Below are positions 11,301 to 23,000 of a stretch of 64,000 bases of DNA, piece after piece. How positions within the stretch are numbered: the first letter of the stretch is position 1; each line of letters begins with the position of its first letter. Source of the DNA: Colias croceus (taxonomy: Eukaryota > Arthropoda > Insecta > Lepidoptera > Pieridae); the NCBI RefSeq assembly GCF_905220415.1, contig NC_059538.1, forward strand, positions 10,106,001 through 10,170,000, read 5' to 3'. Below the pieces are notes generated by a model. That model had not been told where the DNA came from, ran no database searches, and worked only from the letters and a program-made list of their open reading frames with translations. The position numbers and the translations under genes are program-made.

Positions 11301-14300
11301 ACACGGATTCATCTTGCAAAGAAGTAAGGCGTATTTTGATGGTCTGTTTAAATAATATATGACGTGATACATATTTTGTGTACAATAAAGAGTACATGAG
11401 AAATAAATGTTTAGTTGATTCGATATAAGCTAGTAATGAATACTTAAAACTACATAGGTATGATATGCGATGATAATAAATATTGGCCAAAATAATTTAC
11501 AAGTAAAAATGAAAATGAAAAACAAGACTCCATCTTGGCTTGTAAGAATAAATAATAGGGTAATGCCCACATAATTAGGTAGTCATTGTTGATAAAATAT
11601 GGTTAATTAATTTATAATTAAATTGAATAATTACTAATTTAAGGTAAATATTCTCTATGGATAGCGATACCGATTTTCATTCTCAGCAAGTTGGCCACAA
11701 TATTTTGGAACTTCCAGGACCTGATTATAATTTTAATCAGCGTCGGCCTGGCTTCGAAGTACAACCGATTAAATCTTTTTGTTCATCGTTTCGTATTGTT
11801 TGAGAAGAAAATGAAATATCACAATAGGGTGAGTCTTAATTTTCAATTTAGCCTGTATTAGGATCACGTGGCATGCTTTGGGGAGATATTTGCTTAATTA
11901 TACCTAAGTAATGTTTTATAAGATAACCTTGTATAGGATTTCACGACTTTTATGACTAAATAAAAACTTATTTTAGTAATTGAATATTGATTTATTTTGG
12001 AAATTGATCAGTAACTGTTAAACTGAAACTAAAAATTTATTTATTCAATTAGACTTCTTCGAGAAGCACTTTTGAAACGTCATATTTTTAAACATTTACC
12101 ACCGATTCGGAAAACAGTATCTATGGAGAAGAATGTTGCAATAGAAATAATGATCATAAGAAAAAATACTACTTTTATTGTTTGTAATACTACTTTTATT
12201 GTAATATCTGGCCAATTAGAGTTATTGTGATAGCTCCATTATGAGAAATATCATAAATCGTACTTATTATTATTTATTGTAATGATTAACCGCAAAAAAT
12301 CTCAATCAAAAGCGTTTTTTTTTAATGCTTTTTTTAGGTCGTAAGTCTACCTCTCCGTATCAAAATATGGCGCAATCTTCGTCAGGCTTACGTCCAACAA
12401 TCAGAGTTAGTGAGGAAAGTTGACCAGAGCCTCGGAGGGCTGATACTCCTCTCCAATCTTAATAATTTGTACTTTATTTGCTTGCAACTGTTTTTGGGGA
12501 TCAGGTAAGAAAGTTAATGTAATAAGAGTTTAAGTTGAAAGACGTTTATTTTATATTATGTTAAAAGATAATTTAAAACAATATTTAACTCGTTTATAAA
12601 GGAAAATAAGACAGCGTTTGAAAAAAACCGTGGTTCAAGCCTAGGAATAAAATAATTGGCGGAAAAAATTTCTTACCTAATTTATGTAAATAAAATATAT
12701 TGATAAGGCTTTCATTAATATGCGAATTTTGATTAATTTAACTAAGAAAATTGATTGAAAGCCTGTAGTCTGTAACTGTATAATAACCGTATATTATTAC
12801 GGTTACAAAACGGAAAAATTAGATAATAATTGAAAAAAAAAACTGAAAATGGATTTACCTAATTTTATAATAATTGTGTGGAAAAATGTCAAATAACTAT
12901 TAAAAAAGAAGGAACTTTTCTAAGTAAGTAAGTAGTTTATAATGGATAGTATAGGTAACTATAAGCATAATTATATAACGATAAGCAGGAACTATCAGTA
13001 AAGTACGGGGAAGTTAGAGCGCTTAACTCTCCAGTAGTTTTGATTCAAACTATATTCTAAATCTAGGAACTAATTTCAAATACCTATATAATATTTAATA
13101 CAAGTAGGTATGTAGGTACTTATCTCTTTATATAGATCACAACAATTTAGACTAAAAAAATGGAGTTTTATAGCAAGTTTCACGGCTTCCGGAATAATTT
13201 TCCGGTTAGCTATTAGTTAAAACGACACAGAACGTATAAAAAGTAAAAACCATTTTATTATATTTTTGTTACAACTATGTTAAAATTAATTTTCAGTAGC
13301 GGATCAAAGGGTACTGCGATAAATATAATCTACTATTACTTCTCACTGGCTTGGCTACTCTACCGAGCCAGTGGCGTGGTGCTGGCAGCGGCTGATATCA
13401 ACATACACTCTAAACGGGCCCTCCCATATTTGTATAGTAGTGTAAGCGGGGCATATAATATTGAGGTGCGTATATTTAAAAGGGTAAAAAAACTAAAAGG
13501 TAACTTCATGGTATTCCATAAAATAATTTTATCTTTATATTATGTCCAATATTAATTACCTAACTTGTGCTACGCTGGTATATACATAGCATACTTTCTT
13601 AATGTTATTTTGGATGTTCAAAATAGTAAAATATATCATCACGTACTTACGTACAAGAAATTATTACAGTGAAACTTGGTTAAGTGGGACCTGGATAAGT
13701 AAGAAACCTCCATAACTATGTCAAAACGAAAGCTACAATCGTTATCATTAGGTGAAAAACTGAAGTTAATATCCATTTATGAACCTGTATTCTCACCTCT
13801 ATTAATGGAACCCTCTGTAAATGAAACAGATATTTATTTATACCTGTATATCTGAGACACTGGGTAAGTGGAATACCTCTATAAGTGAAACGACATTGCA
13901 GGTCCCTTGATGTCTCACTTAACCAGGTTTCACTGTAATATAGGTATCATATCTATTTCTGTGAAAGATTTTCTATCAAACTTGAATAGCTACTTATTTT
14001 TACTATAAAGGAAAGTAAGGACCAACACGAGACCAACAGGAGTGGAGCCACGAGGGTGAAACCACGCGGAGCAGCTAGTTAGAATATAAAGTACTAGCTT
14101 TAAAAAAAAAACCGCATAGTTCCCGTTCCCGTGGGATTTCCGGGATAAAACCTATTCTATGTGTTAATTAAAGTTACCCTCTATATGTGTGCTAAATTTC
14201 ATTGCAATCTGTTCAGAAGTATTTGCGTGAAAGAGTAACAAACACACACATACACATCCTCACAAACTTTCGCATTTATAAATTTAGTAGGACTAGTAGG

Positions 14301-15097
14301 ACTAAGTTTAAGTTTCTTTCCGGAACACCAAAATAACTACTACTACCTTCTTATACTATCTACATGTACGATAAACTTTTTTACGCTCTCTGAATATATT
14401 TTGTTTTAGATAAAAAGACTCAAAACTCAATTAGAGAACGACGATGTAGCTCTGAGCGGACTCGGGTTCTTTTACTTGTATAGACAGAAGTTATTAGAGG
14501 TGAGTAAATTATCCTTACTACAAATATTATCCTACTAAAATGCGAAAGTATGTATGTTTGTTTGTTTGTTTGTTTGTTCGATATTTCTTCACGCAAAAAC
14601 TGCTGAACCAATTTTCATGAAATTGGCACACACATTAACACATAATAACGGGAACGTTTTAGGCGTGCCCTTTGACTACGCGGGTGAAGCTGCGGTTAAA
14701 TTTTAAATAATAATAATTATTATTAAACTATAGCACATACTCACATTTTGTCCTCGTTGTAATATGAGCTGAATGGCATGTATTGTTGAATTGAGAACTT
14801 TTTCACGAAAAAGTGAAATTTATGGGAAAAATTTTTCAAAGGATTACAAAAGCCGATATTTATAGATTTCGATGAATGTGAATCTTTTCTAAATAAAATT
14901 ACTTTAGGTACTACAAATTGTTTTTAAACAATTGATAGATTTTTTTTATATTTTCATTTTCAATCTGTGTGCTTATATTAATATTGTGTGTAATAAAAAT
15001 ATATTCAACGTAGAATTAATTTAACTATTTATTGCAGGTGGCTGCTGCTATAGTCAAATATGAATTAATATTACTTCAATTTGACAAACATTATTAA
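8383..15097 (+). CDS. Gr-2: complete sugar-clade gustatory receptor, 394 aa
   Basis: Complete seven-transmembrane gustatory receptor. Exons: 8383-8424, 9511-9691, 10049-10255, 11219-11323, 11665-11828, 12338-12504, 13297-13465, 14410-14499, 15038-15097. The lengths sum to 1,185 nt (394 codons plus stop), all phases match and all introns are GT/AG. The 14-codon first exon (MGTATQKRPDMQ...) joins in phase to EFLPTMTNIFKMAKYFG, which aligns with the TM1 region of the other copies; here TM1 and TM2 share one 181-nt exon. Later come VEHALS, WNFQDL, FICLQLFLGI and VALSGLGFFYL. The TM7 motif is KYELILLQF at about residues 382-390, with Lys replacing the usual Thr. The VEH exon is only 105 nt, against 146-161 nt in Gr-3 to Gr-6. 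A candidate poly(A) signal is at 15163-15168. Start choice rests on the clean splice junction and open frame. Confidence 0.9.
8864..8942. repeat. Short palindromic hairpin element, copy 1
   Basis: A roughly 78-bp element with a central hairpin: arms ACACAATAGA and TCTATTGTGT around AAA, flanked by a GC-rich part with GGGCCGCTTGG. Matching copies at 34179-34256 and 36753-36825. Lies in Gr-2 intron 1. Confidence 0.75.
9262..9395. repeat. Interspersed repeat with AAGAAGTTTCACTTCT core
   Basis: Same family as 5409-5520, including AAAGAAGTTTCACTTCTGAC and CTCGGCACACAC. It lies 115 bp before the second exon of Gr-2. Confidence 0.7.
9726..9830. repeat. Interspersed repeat, GGAGGTT...GAAAGCTTGT family
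   Basis: Shares GGAGGTTATCAATTC and ATTTGAAAGCTTGT with blocks at 15928-16075, 37435-37540 and 51055-51180. Probably a fragment of a longer retroelement; family not identified. Confidence 0.5.
13667..13935. mobile_element. Tc1/mariner (pogo-type) MITE
   Basis: A 269-bp element with terminal inverted repeats CAGTGAAACTTGGTTAAGTG and CAGTGAAACCTGGTTAAGTG (right end read inward), flanked by TA on both sides. CAGT ends with a TA target are typical of pogo-type Tc1/mariner elements. No transposase. In Gr-2 intron 7. Confidence 0.8.
14020..14292 (-). mobile_element. Two abutting Helitron-like fragments
   Basis: A plus-strand third-family 3' end (GACCAACAGGAGTGGAGCC to CTAG at 14075-14078) is followed by a minus-strand LEP1 copy (14094-14292), whose plus-strand text contains CGTTCCCGTGGGATTTCCGG. 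In Gr-2 intron 7. Confidence 0.7.
14530..14706 (+). mobile_element. LEP1-like Helitron, 3' end lost
   Basis: Starts TCCTACTAAAATGCGAAAG, has a TTTG microsatellite, and keeps GCGGGTGAAGCTGCGG, but the terminal CTAG is missing. Begins 30 bp after the Gr-2 exon ending at 14499. Confidence 0.7.
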
Positions 15098-15257
15098 TAG
15101 AAGCAACAAAATATTGAGTAATACATTAAGATAGCAGTATTCTGTAAATAGGTATTTAAATAAATAAATCACAATTAAAATTTGTGTTTTAATTTTTCCC
15201 TTACCTGATTAACTGAATTGATCGGTCTATCCATATAATGCTTTTTGAACCATAACT

Positions 15258-15455
15258 TCACTACATAGTATAAAACAAAGTCGCTTTCTCTGTCCATATT
15301 TTCCTATGTCCTTTTGTATTGCTTAAATCTTTAAAACTACGCAACGGATTTTGATGCGGTTTTTTTTGATAGATAGAGTGATTCAAGAGGAAGGTTTTAG
15401 TATATAATTTACTAGGTTTTTGACAAAGCGAGCGAAGCCGCGGGCGGTAAGCTAG
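15258..15455 (+). mobile_element. Helitron-like element, fourth family
   Basis: Starts TCACTACATAGTATAAAAC and ends GCGGGCGGTAAGCTAG followed by T. A near copy is at 17737-17926 and a minus-strand fragment at 26269-26436. Non-coding. Confidence 0.75.
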
Positions 15456-15927
15456 TTTTATAAAATAAGACAAACGTAACGTACATATAGGTAGATGCAT
15501 TGGAAAATCTTATTGAAAAGTACATTAAAGAGAAACAATGAACAAAGTAACTACAATTTTACGTATAGTACTAAAGGTGAACGAACTTAATTAAAGTCCA
15601 CGTGACTCTCAATCTAATAATATAGTACTTACATAGTAATTGTTTTCGGGATAACTACGTTTGGAGCCCGTCAAACGCGTGTAAAATTTTACGATCAAGG
15701 TGAATGGCGGTGAATTTTATCTAAAAGACAATAATAAACAGCTTATCTCCAGACAGGATGAAGACGCTTTATTGAGGTGCCTTATAATTTAGACGAATGG
15801 CTTTATGAAATGCCATATCACGTGATCCTAAATCCCAAAAATGACGAAGAATTTCAATTATATGGAATGGATTTTATAGAAACAAGCTGATCGCGTCAGG
15901 CGAGGCGTTCAACAGATATCCAAAAAA

Positions 15928-16075
15928 GGAGGAGGTTTTCAATTCGACTCATATAATACTTTATTGGTTATCTTAAAAATTTGGACTGTGTAAACCGATT
16001 TTGATAAGTTTTTTTTTTATTTGAAAGCTAGTGCCTTTAGGTTTGTCTCATTTGAATTTAGTGAAATTCTGCTCT
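15928..16075. repeat. Interspersed repeat, GGAGGAGGTT family
   Basis: Contains AAAAAGGAGGAGGTTTTCAA, a T-rich stretch and ATTTGAAAGCTAGTGCC. Same family as 9726-9830, 37435-37540 and 51055-51180; type unknown. Confidence 0.5.
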
Positions 16076-17736
16076 TTGATATAGTGGTTGAATTTTTGTT
16101 AAAAATAATTATCGTAGTTGCGATGCCACGCGTATGTAAACCTATGTGTCTAAAAATATTTGAAAATGTATAAAGTTATTCGTATTTTTACCTAACAATT
16201 GTTCTCTTTATTGAAATAAAATTATATAAAATTATACTCAAGTTTCTTTTGTTCACAAATACACAATAAGCAATGCTCGATGTATCACAGTAATTTATTT
16301 TCATTCATGAATAATTCATTTTAAAATTAATCAATTGTGAATACTTAACAATCTGTTGTATGCAGATTTAATAAAACGCAATTATATATCAAAAAACCGA
16401 ATTTGATTATTACAGTTGATTAAGATACAATTATTGAAAAACAATGTGTTAAATTGCAAATTGTATGTAGATTTAAGAAAACGCAATTATATAAGAAACT
16501 GGCGGTCCACCCCGGCTTCGCCCATGTTACATATTTACGTTTTCTATACATAAAAACGTTCTTCAAGGAATATAATAAAAAAAAAATATCGAAATCGGTT
16601 GATATTTAATTTTATTAAATATCAACTTAATCTGTCCTAAAATTGTTACAGATAATATTTAATCGACCATCTATAATCTAACTAATAAGCTAACTTAATA
16701 GTTTCCAAACTTAAGGTCAACTGAACCATTATTTTAAAGTTTCAAATGATATGAAGTTAGTATTAAATTCACATTCCACATTTAAAATCCACCTCACTCA
16801 AAAGTGTCAACCTATTCAAATTATAATCTTTCATAGAACTAAAAATAAAATCCATTAGTGAACAATTAATTCGAGAACAAATCGAAATAGCTAAGCGTGA
16901 AATTGAAGTCTGTGTCAATTGAACGCTGGTAACAAATACCCGAATAAACGGAGCCATTCATTTAGGTATTTAAGGTTTTGTCAGATAGAAAGCATACAGT
17001 TTCACGCGCGTTAGAGCGCTAACTTGAAGCCGCATTATGGCGTCGTGGTCTATTATAAGGATAAATAATAAGAATAAAACTACAGAAAAAATTATAATAC
17101 CTACCAAATTGAATTCTTGAAGACTATAAAAAATGACAATGAAAGGACATAATAGGCATATTTTTGTGGCGACTGGTGACCTACAGCTCAGCTATGCTAT
17201 ACCGAGGTCGGTATAGTGCTAGTTTTCAGAGCTTCATCAGACACAAAACGCATAAGCTTAAAGTGTCTCTCTCTGCAATTAGATGTTTAGTTAATTCTAT
17301 ACATAATATCATCACGCTATGACCAACAGGGGTGGAGCCACGGTGGTGAAACCGCGCGGAGCAGCTATTATTCATTAATTATACTTATAATTAAATAAAA
17401 CCATTATACTGTAATGTATCGTTTTCTTAGCGCAGGTAAGAGACTGGGCCCTCTATTCGACGGTATATTACCGCGTGGTACAACACAATTCGGCGTCATA
17501 GCGCAGCGTCAAGTGAGCGCTCTGACGAGCTAGTAACGCGCTCTATTTGACAAAGCCCTTCATTTAGGATGAGATTTAGCAAGATCGCAGCTCAGGTGCT
17601 CATTAAAAGTTATCCAGTTATAGGATTACACTTATAAATGATTCTTGAATTGTTAAACTCGATTTAGCATTGCGTAATAGGTAAAGTAATTTGATAAATT
17701 ACTAGGGACGTACAATTATGCAAATTTTAGTTACAA

Positions 17737-17926
17737 TCACTACATAGTATAAAACAAAGTCGCTTTCTAGGTCCCTATGTCCCTTTGTATGCTTAAATCT
17801 TTAAAACTACGCAACGGATTTTTATGCAGTTTTTTGTAAATAGATAGAGTGATTCAAGAGGAAGGTTTTAGTATATAATTTATTAGGTTTTAGACAAAGC
17901 GGGCGAAGCCGCGGGCGGTAAACTAG
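17737..17926 (+). mobile_element. Helitron-like element, fourth family
   Basis: Second copy of the 15258-15455 family. Starts TCACTACATAGTATAAAAC and ends GCGGGCGGTAAACTAG followed by T. Confidence 0.75.
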
Positions 17927-18009
17927 TTATTAATAAACAAAAAGCTGTAGTTGCTCAGTATTGAGGATTATAACTTTATAAGTCAGGGATTCAAAAGCGG
18001 TAAGCATGC

Positions 18010-18215
18010 AGGAAATAAATTGGGTGTTTCAATATGAAGTGAAGAAGAACATCGACAAAATCGATAGGTCGAAGAATTAAAAGTTCGACGACATGCAATA
18101 TCTGCCAAGCGCTTGGCCAGCGTGGTGGGTTATGGCCTGAACTGAACTGAACTGGCCACATAGGAGGCCTGTATCCATGCAGTGGTAGTTATATGGGCTG
18201 ATAATGATATTGAGT
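18010..18215 (+). mobile_element. 3' end of a non-LTR retrotransposon
   Basis: Contains GCGCTTGGCCAGCGTGGTGG followed by GGAGGCCTGTATCCATGCAG and GGGCTGATAATGAT. This order (Arg/Ala-rich C-terminal codons, then an AGGAGGCCTG-type tail and GATGAT-like end) is familiar from 3' ends of lepidopteran LINEs. The frame is short and the 5' part is missing. Family assignment is from memory and approximate. Confidence 0.55.
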
Positions 18216-18585
18216 AACAATGTTGTGAGAAATATATGATTAGAATTTTTAGAATCACACTAAATTTGGTTTATCATATTGATAAATACAATAAAATTGA
18301 AAACTTACATTGCAACAAAGGCACTATTATAGCAACCTAAAATATTATTTCTATCAGTTTTGAACATCCCTTTGTGTATCAAACAAATAAATTTTCATTT
18401 CATTTCATTTCATATCTTATACACACGACATTTTAAACTTTTTATCTTCTTTTTTCTTAAGTCGTAATCCGTGAATATTTTCGTTTATATTCCTCTTTAT
18501 TTTGATTCAAGTGTCACAATCTTCAACAGAGGGAACGTCAAGAACAGGCCCCAATATCTTAATAATTGGGTCACGTTAACTTCGT

Positions 18586-18624
18586 TTGGACGTTGATCCT
18601 GATACTTTCAGGATCAACGTCCAA
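18586..18624. repeat. Perfect short hairpin
   Basis: Two 17-bp perfectly complementary arms (TTGGACGTTGATCCTGA and its complement) around the 5-nt loop TACTT. Too short for a typical insect pre-miRNA; function unknown. Confidence 0.6.
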
Positions 18625-18841
18625 TACGGAAATACATCTTAATTTTCTTTGTTTTCTTATGTATCTAGCTTTGGCACACGGCTTTGCTTGCGTGGTATCC
18701 AGCGGTATTCAGATAATAGCATTTATTGTGAATATTGTAATTTAACTGAATTAGCAAAACGGCAAATATTTAATATTTATTTTAGATTTTTATAAGATAG
18801 GCGAAGTTGTAAAACTGACTATCAACTTTTGGATTATTAAA

Positions 18842-19002
18842 TCTATATATTATAATGTAAAGCTGAAGAGTTTGTTTGAATGCGCAAATCTCAAAAATTA
18901 CTGGAACGATTTCATAACTTTTTTCAACTTTAAAAATGTACGTGACCCCTAAAATTATATATTGTATGGTGTACCACAGGCAAAGCTGGGACAGACTGCT
19001 AG
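18842..19002 (+). mobile_element. Helitron-like element, third family, diverged
   Basis: Starts TCTATATATTATAATG, contains AAGCTGAAGAGTTTG, and ends CAGACTGCTAG followed by T. Diverged interior. Confidence 0.65.
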
Positions 19003-19192
19003 TAAATAATAGAACATAACTTAAGTATCTACAATTGAACCAATTGAATAATACTTCATTGAACATTTTCTTCAAGTTTATAGTGAAAGAAGAAGCTGAA
19101 TAAACAGTAAACTTTCTAGAAGCATTACATAAAACATTTAACATACTTAATACAAATAAATTTGCCTCCAAAAAGATTCCATTCAATGTATT

Positions 19193-19341
19193 GACCGCCT
19201 CCTTGGTACAGTGGTTAATTGACGCGTGAGCGTAGAACCGAGGGGTCCTGGGTTCGATTCCCAGTGGAGAGGACGAAAAAAAAAATGTCTTGGTCTGGCA
19301 GGCCCCTTACCCCACTAGGGGACATGGGACTTCACTTTTTT
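19193..19341 (+). mobile_element. tRNA-derived SINE
   Basis: Has perfect pol III internal promoter boxes: A box TGGTACAGTGG at 19204-19214 and B box GGTTCGATTCC at 19251-19261. A tRNA-unrelated part follows (CCCCTTACCCCACTAGGGGA). It is not a functional tRNA gene because no cloverleaf or acceptor pairing is apparent. A 5'-truncated relative lies at 30222-30377. Confidence 0.85.
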
Positions 19342-20050
19342 AGTAATTAAGTTAGTACGATAAAATCTTTTACCGTTGAAAAATAATATTTACTGAACTA
19401 TTTCAAAGTTTTTCTATCTGTAAGCACTCCAACATATTGACAAACATGCTCTATTCAATATTTACATAGGATTGGATAAATACAAATAACAATAATTTTA
19501 TTCGTAAGTTCATAAAGAAATTATTTTTGAAGTAGATGTTATGTCACATTGTAGTTGTGATTTGAGGCGAGGTGATTTTGTTTAGGAAATATATTATTAA
19601 TTATTATGTACTCAAGTAATTAAATTGGAGTGAAGAAGCGTTGAGACCGTTGACACATATTTTCGTTAATATTTGACAACGAAAAAATAAATATCAGTAT
19701 TTTGATTAATACATCAATTCTTTAGGTAATTTACATGTCATTCATATCTTTTGATGTAATCTTGGATCTTATCAACATTAATTCATTAATATTAGTCAAA
19801 GAGTGACTTCGAAAAATAAACAATATTATGATTAATTTATGTCAACTACATAGGTTTTTCCACAGGAAAATTACTAAAATGTTTTTTCTGAATAAACTTG
19901 TCAGTGATTTTCGTGGAAGCAGGCTATAGTAATTCAACATAGAATAACTGTAGTAGTCATTTTGTATTCTCACTAGTAATTTGTATTTGCATTAAAACAA
20001 AAATTAAACTAATTATTTCATATGATTTTCTATGTAGTATTTTGTTCAAT

Positions 20051-23000
20051 ATGCGGGTACATGATAAGTCGATGGTAGAGAGTGAGATGCACGCATGTCT
20101 CCGTCACACCATGAGGCTGTCGCGATGGGCTGGAGTGTTTTGTGTGTCTGGCTTGGATAAACCTACATTCCGTGATTTACGGTATTGAATGCATTTTATG
20201 TAAATTCCTATTATATTATAGTATCGATCATCCTATCCAGCATTTAAATGTTTATGCTGATAACACCTGTTTTGGTGAAAGTTGTTTTTTTTTATGAAAT
20301 AATATTAGATTAGAATGATATAATATAGCCTTCCGAAACTGATATAAGAACAATATGAAATGAACAAATTTGAAGCCATGGGTAAAGAATCGATTTTCTT
20401 TTACTTTTCAATGCCGTTTTATATTAAAAAAAACTATTGGTACCTACGATTTATGATAAAAACTAAAATTAGTTAATTCAAGTTTTTAACTGATAAAATA
20501 ACATTTCCGAGATAAAGCTTGGTAAAATTCTTTAATAGTTCAATACATACTGTCTTAATCTTAACGTGAAATTAAGATTGAAATCAATCTTTATTTTCAG
20601 ATGCAATGTGAAGTCGGTTTATTTCATACTGAATATTATTTCGCTAATAGTTCAGTTTATTCTAATGGTGACGTGTATGGATCGTATGACATATAAGTTT
20701 AATGTTAATTTTATTAGTAAGTATTTTTAATGGTAATAATGTTTACATTCTTATTTTTATTTATAAAATTTCTTAATAATTTTAATGATAAAAGTATATG
20801 TACACTACTTGAAAATGTGTCTGGAAGCTCTAAGAAATAAATAAATTTTCATATTGAATTTAAATGGTAAATTTGAAAAATATGTAATGACGATTTTAAA
20901 GTGCTAGTTCTAGAAGAAGTCTAATTGAATAAATAAATGAGTTTGAGTTTGAAATAGGTTTGGACTGTAAATCAGACGTCAGTTTTATGCAAGCTGCGGG
21001 TTTGACCATATGAATACAGTTGCACAGAATTTAAAATTTGGTATTCAATGGCTCAAGACCGTTTTGTGTAGTGCGGACTTTTGCAATGTCAACTGCACAG
21101 TACACACCAAGTGCACACTGTATTGACTTTTGGTAGTCTTGAGTTTTCAAGCAATTTCCTGGGTTTCTATAGTTACTTCAGATAGTAGAAGCGAGCTTGC
21201 CCCTAAGCTAGCGGAAATCGGAATTTGGAAGTGTGTGAAACCTTCAACCGTAAAATTATTCAGGACTATATTATTCTTAGTATATTATAATGCTCAATGA
21301 TTTTAATTTGTTACAATTTTAGTTGTTATAGCAAAATTGAAATAAGTACATTATAGTTTGTTACTTTCCTTTTCTTTACCTTAATAAGCGTAGACCGTAA
21401 GTACCTACCCCAAAAATTTACAATGTTTTTTTCACCTTTATGTATAAATTTTCTTTATGTTTTTGTATATTATGTTAACATATTATCTTTCAGCAATGTT
21501 CATGTTCTATCTAACGACGACTATTACTACGTCATTTCTATTAAAACTAGCGTGGGATTGGCCGACATTAATAAAGAGAACTACGATGATTGAACAATGC
21601 TTTGCTCCGATCCGTACTACGAGGAATAATCCTCGCAAATTTTTGGCTGTTTCGTGTTTTGTCACAGTTATGGCTATAGGTAAGATTTTATAGTTACAGT
21701 AAATAAAGAATACGCCTTTGATATTTTTTTATGAAAGGAAGCGTAAAGGGTATTTAATTATAAGCAGTTTGAGATTTATCTTTTGGCGTTGATGTCTTTG
21801 TTATAAATGAGAAACCATTTAAATGTAAGTTCAAATATAAATATTGAACAAGTAAAGTAACAAATTATTCAGTGCATTGTATTCATTGTGTGCTATATTA
21901 ACAACAAAATACCACCCTATGAAGTATAAATTAATGATTTTCATGTAAAATACAAATATATTAAAAGTCACCGTTGGCAATAGTTAATAGACATATTTTT
22001 GCTAGTGCATTCGACAAAGCGGTTTCAATAAGATCCTCTAGCCATAGTTTTCAGTCGGAACTTATATTTCATTTTTCTGATCCTACCCTTATCTCCTTTC
22101 TGCAGGCTTCAAGCTGTAGTCCTTCATTCACCCTACATAATACCTTGATTTTGAAACAAAGAATTCGTCGTAAAAATGACAGGTTGACTTTTAAGTATCG
22201 AAAGATATAGGATTTGCTTATTTTTCGAAGTTTTGTAAGGAGTTTATATACGTTGTATTTCATGCATAGTAATATGTACCTAATAAATATTGATAAATAA
22301 TAAGTATTCGCTTCTAATTCGATAGTTTTTAATCGAGTTATGTGTAGGCTCTACCTTGTGGAAAATATAGTTATTCTCACTAGTTTATTTAAATAATTAC
22401 CTAATTATTTAAATGAGTTATGAAACACTTAAGGGTTTTTCTTTAAGGTTGCTATTTTGTTTTCAGTTGAACATGCTCTTTGCGTGAATTTTCGGATTCA
22501 GCACGTAATGCTTTGTCAAGGGGAGACCAGAGTGGATGCTAAATTGTTACAAAAATATATATCTGAAACATTGTCACTTATATTCCAATATACTGCACCA
22601 GATTTGTGGAAGACTGTTTTGTATGAGGTGAATCGTTTAATGTACCAGTCAATACATATAATAAACTAGCTTTCCGCCAGCGGCTTCGCCCGCGTTTTCA
22701 AAGAAAAACCCGCATAGTTCCCGTTCCCGAGGGAATTCCGGGATAAAACCTATCCTATCTCTCAAGTTGGATCGAACTGCACATGGTGTGCGAATTTTAT
22801 TATAATCGGTTAAGTGGTTTAGGAATCCATTGAGGACAAACATTGTGACACGAGATTTATATATATTAAGATTTTTAAATATATTTTTAGTAAATATATG
22901 AAAGTATAAACTTTAAGAGAAACTCTGAACTCTCACTAAAGTTAGTCAACTAATTTAATTGTTTTGACATTAATAACTATATGTCTATGGAATATATGTA

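Larger units (their letters stand above)
15098..20050. other. Gr-2/Gr-3 intergenic spacer
   Basis: A 5-kb AT-rich spacer with no gene that I can support. It holds several Helitron copies and fragments (15258-15455, 16500-16602, 17295-17368, 17737-17926, 18842-19002), a retroelement-like repeat (15928-16075), a LINE 3' end (18010-18215), a perfect short hairpin (18586-18624) and a tRNA-derived SINE (19193-19341). Stretches between them show nothing recognisable. Confidence 0.65.

Noticed and set aside
11683..11828. Later acceptor (CAG at about 11687) for the Gr-2 WNFQDL exon
   Set aside because: It breaks the phase; the acceptor before 11665 keeps phase 1 and aligns with Gr-1 (VPVFF against IPIFI).
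18782..19186. 134-codon minus-strand ORF
   Set aside because: It overlaps a Helitron (18842-19002), has no recognisable domain and an AT-driven composition; no splice partners found.
19193..19270. Functional tRNA gene
   Set aside because: A and B boxes are present but no acceptor stem or anticodon arm; the continuing shared 3' part shows it is a SINE.
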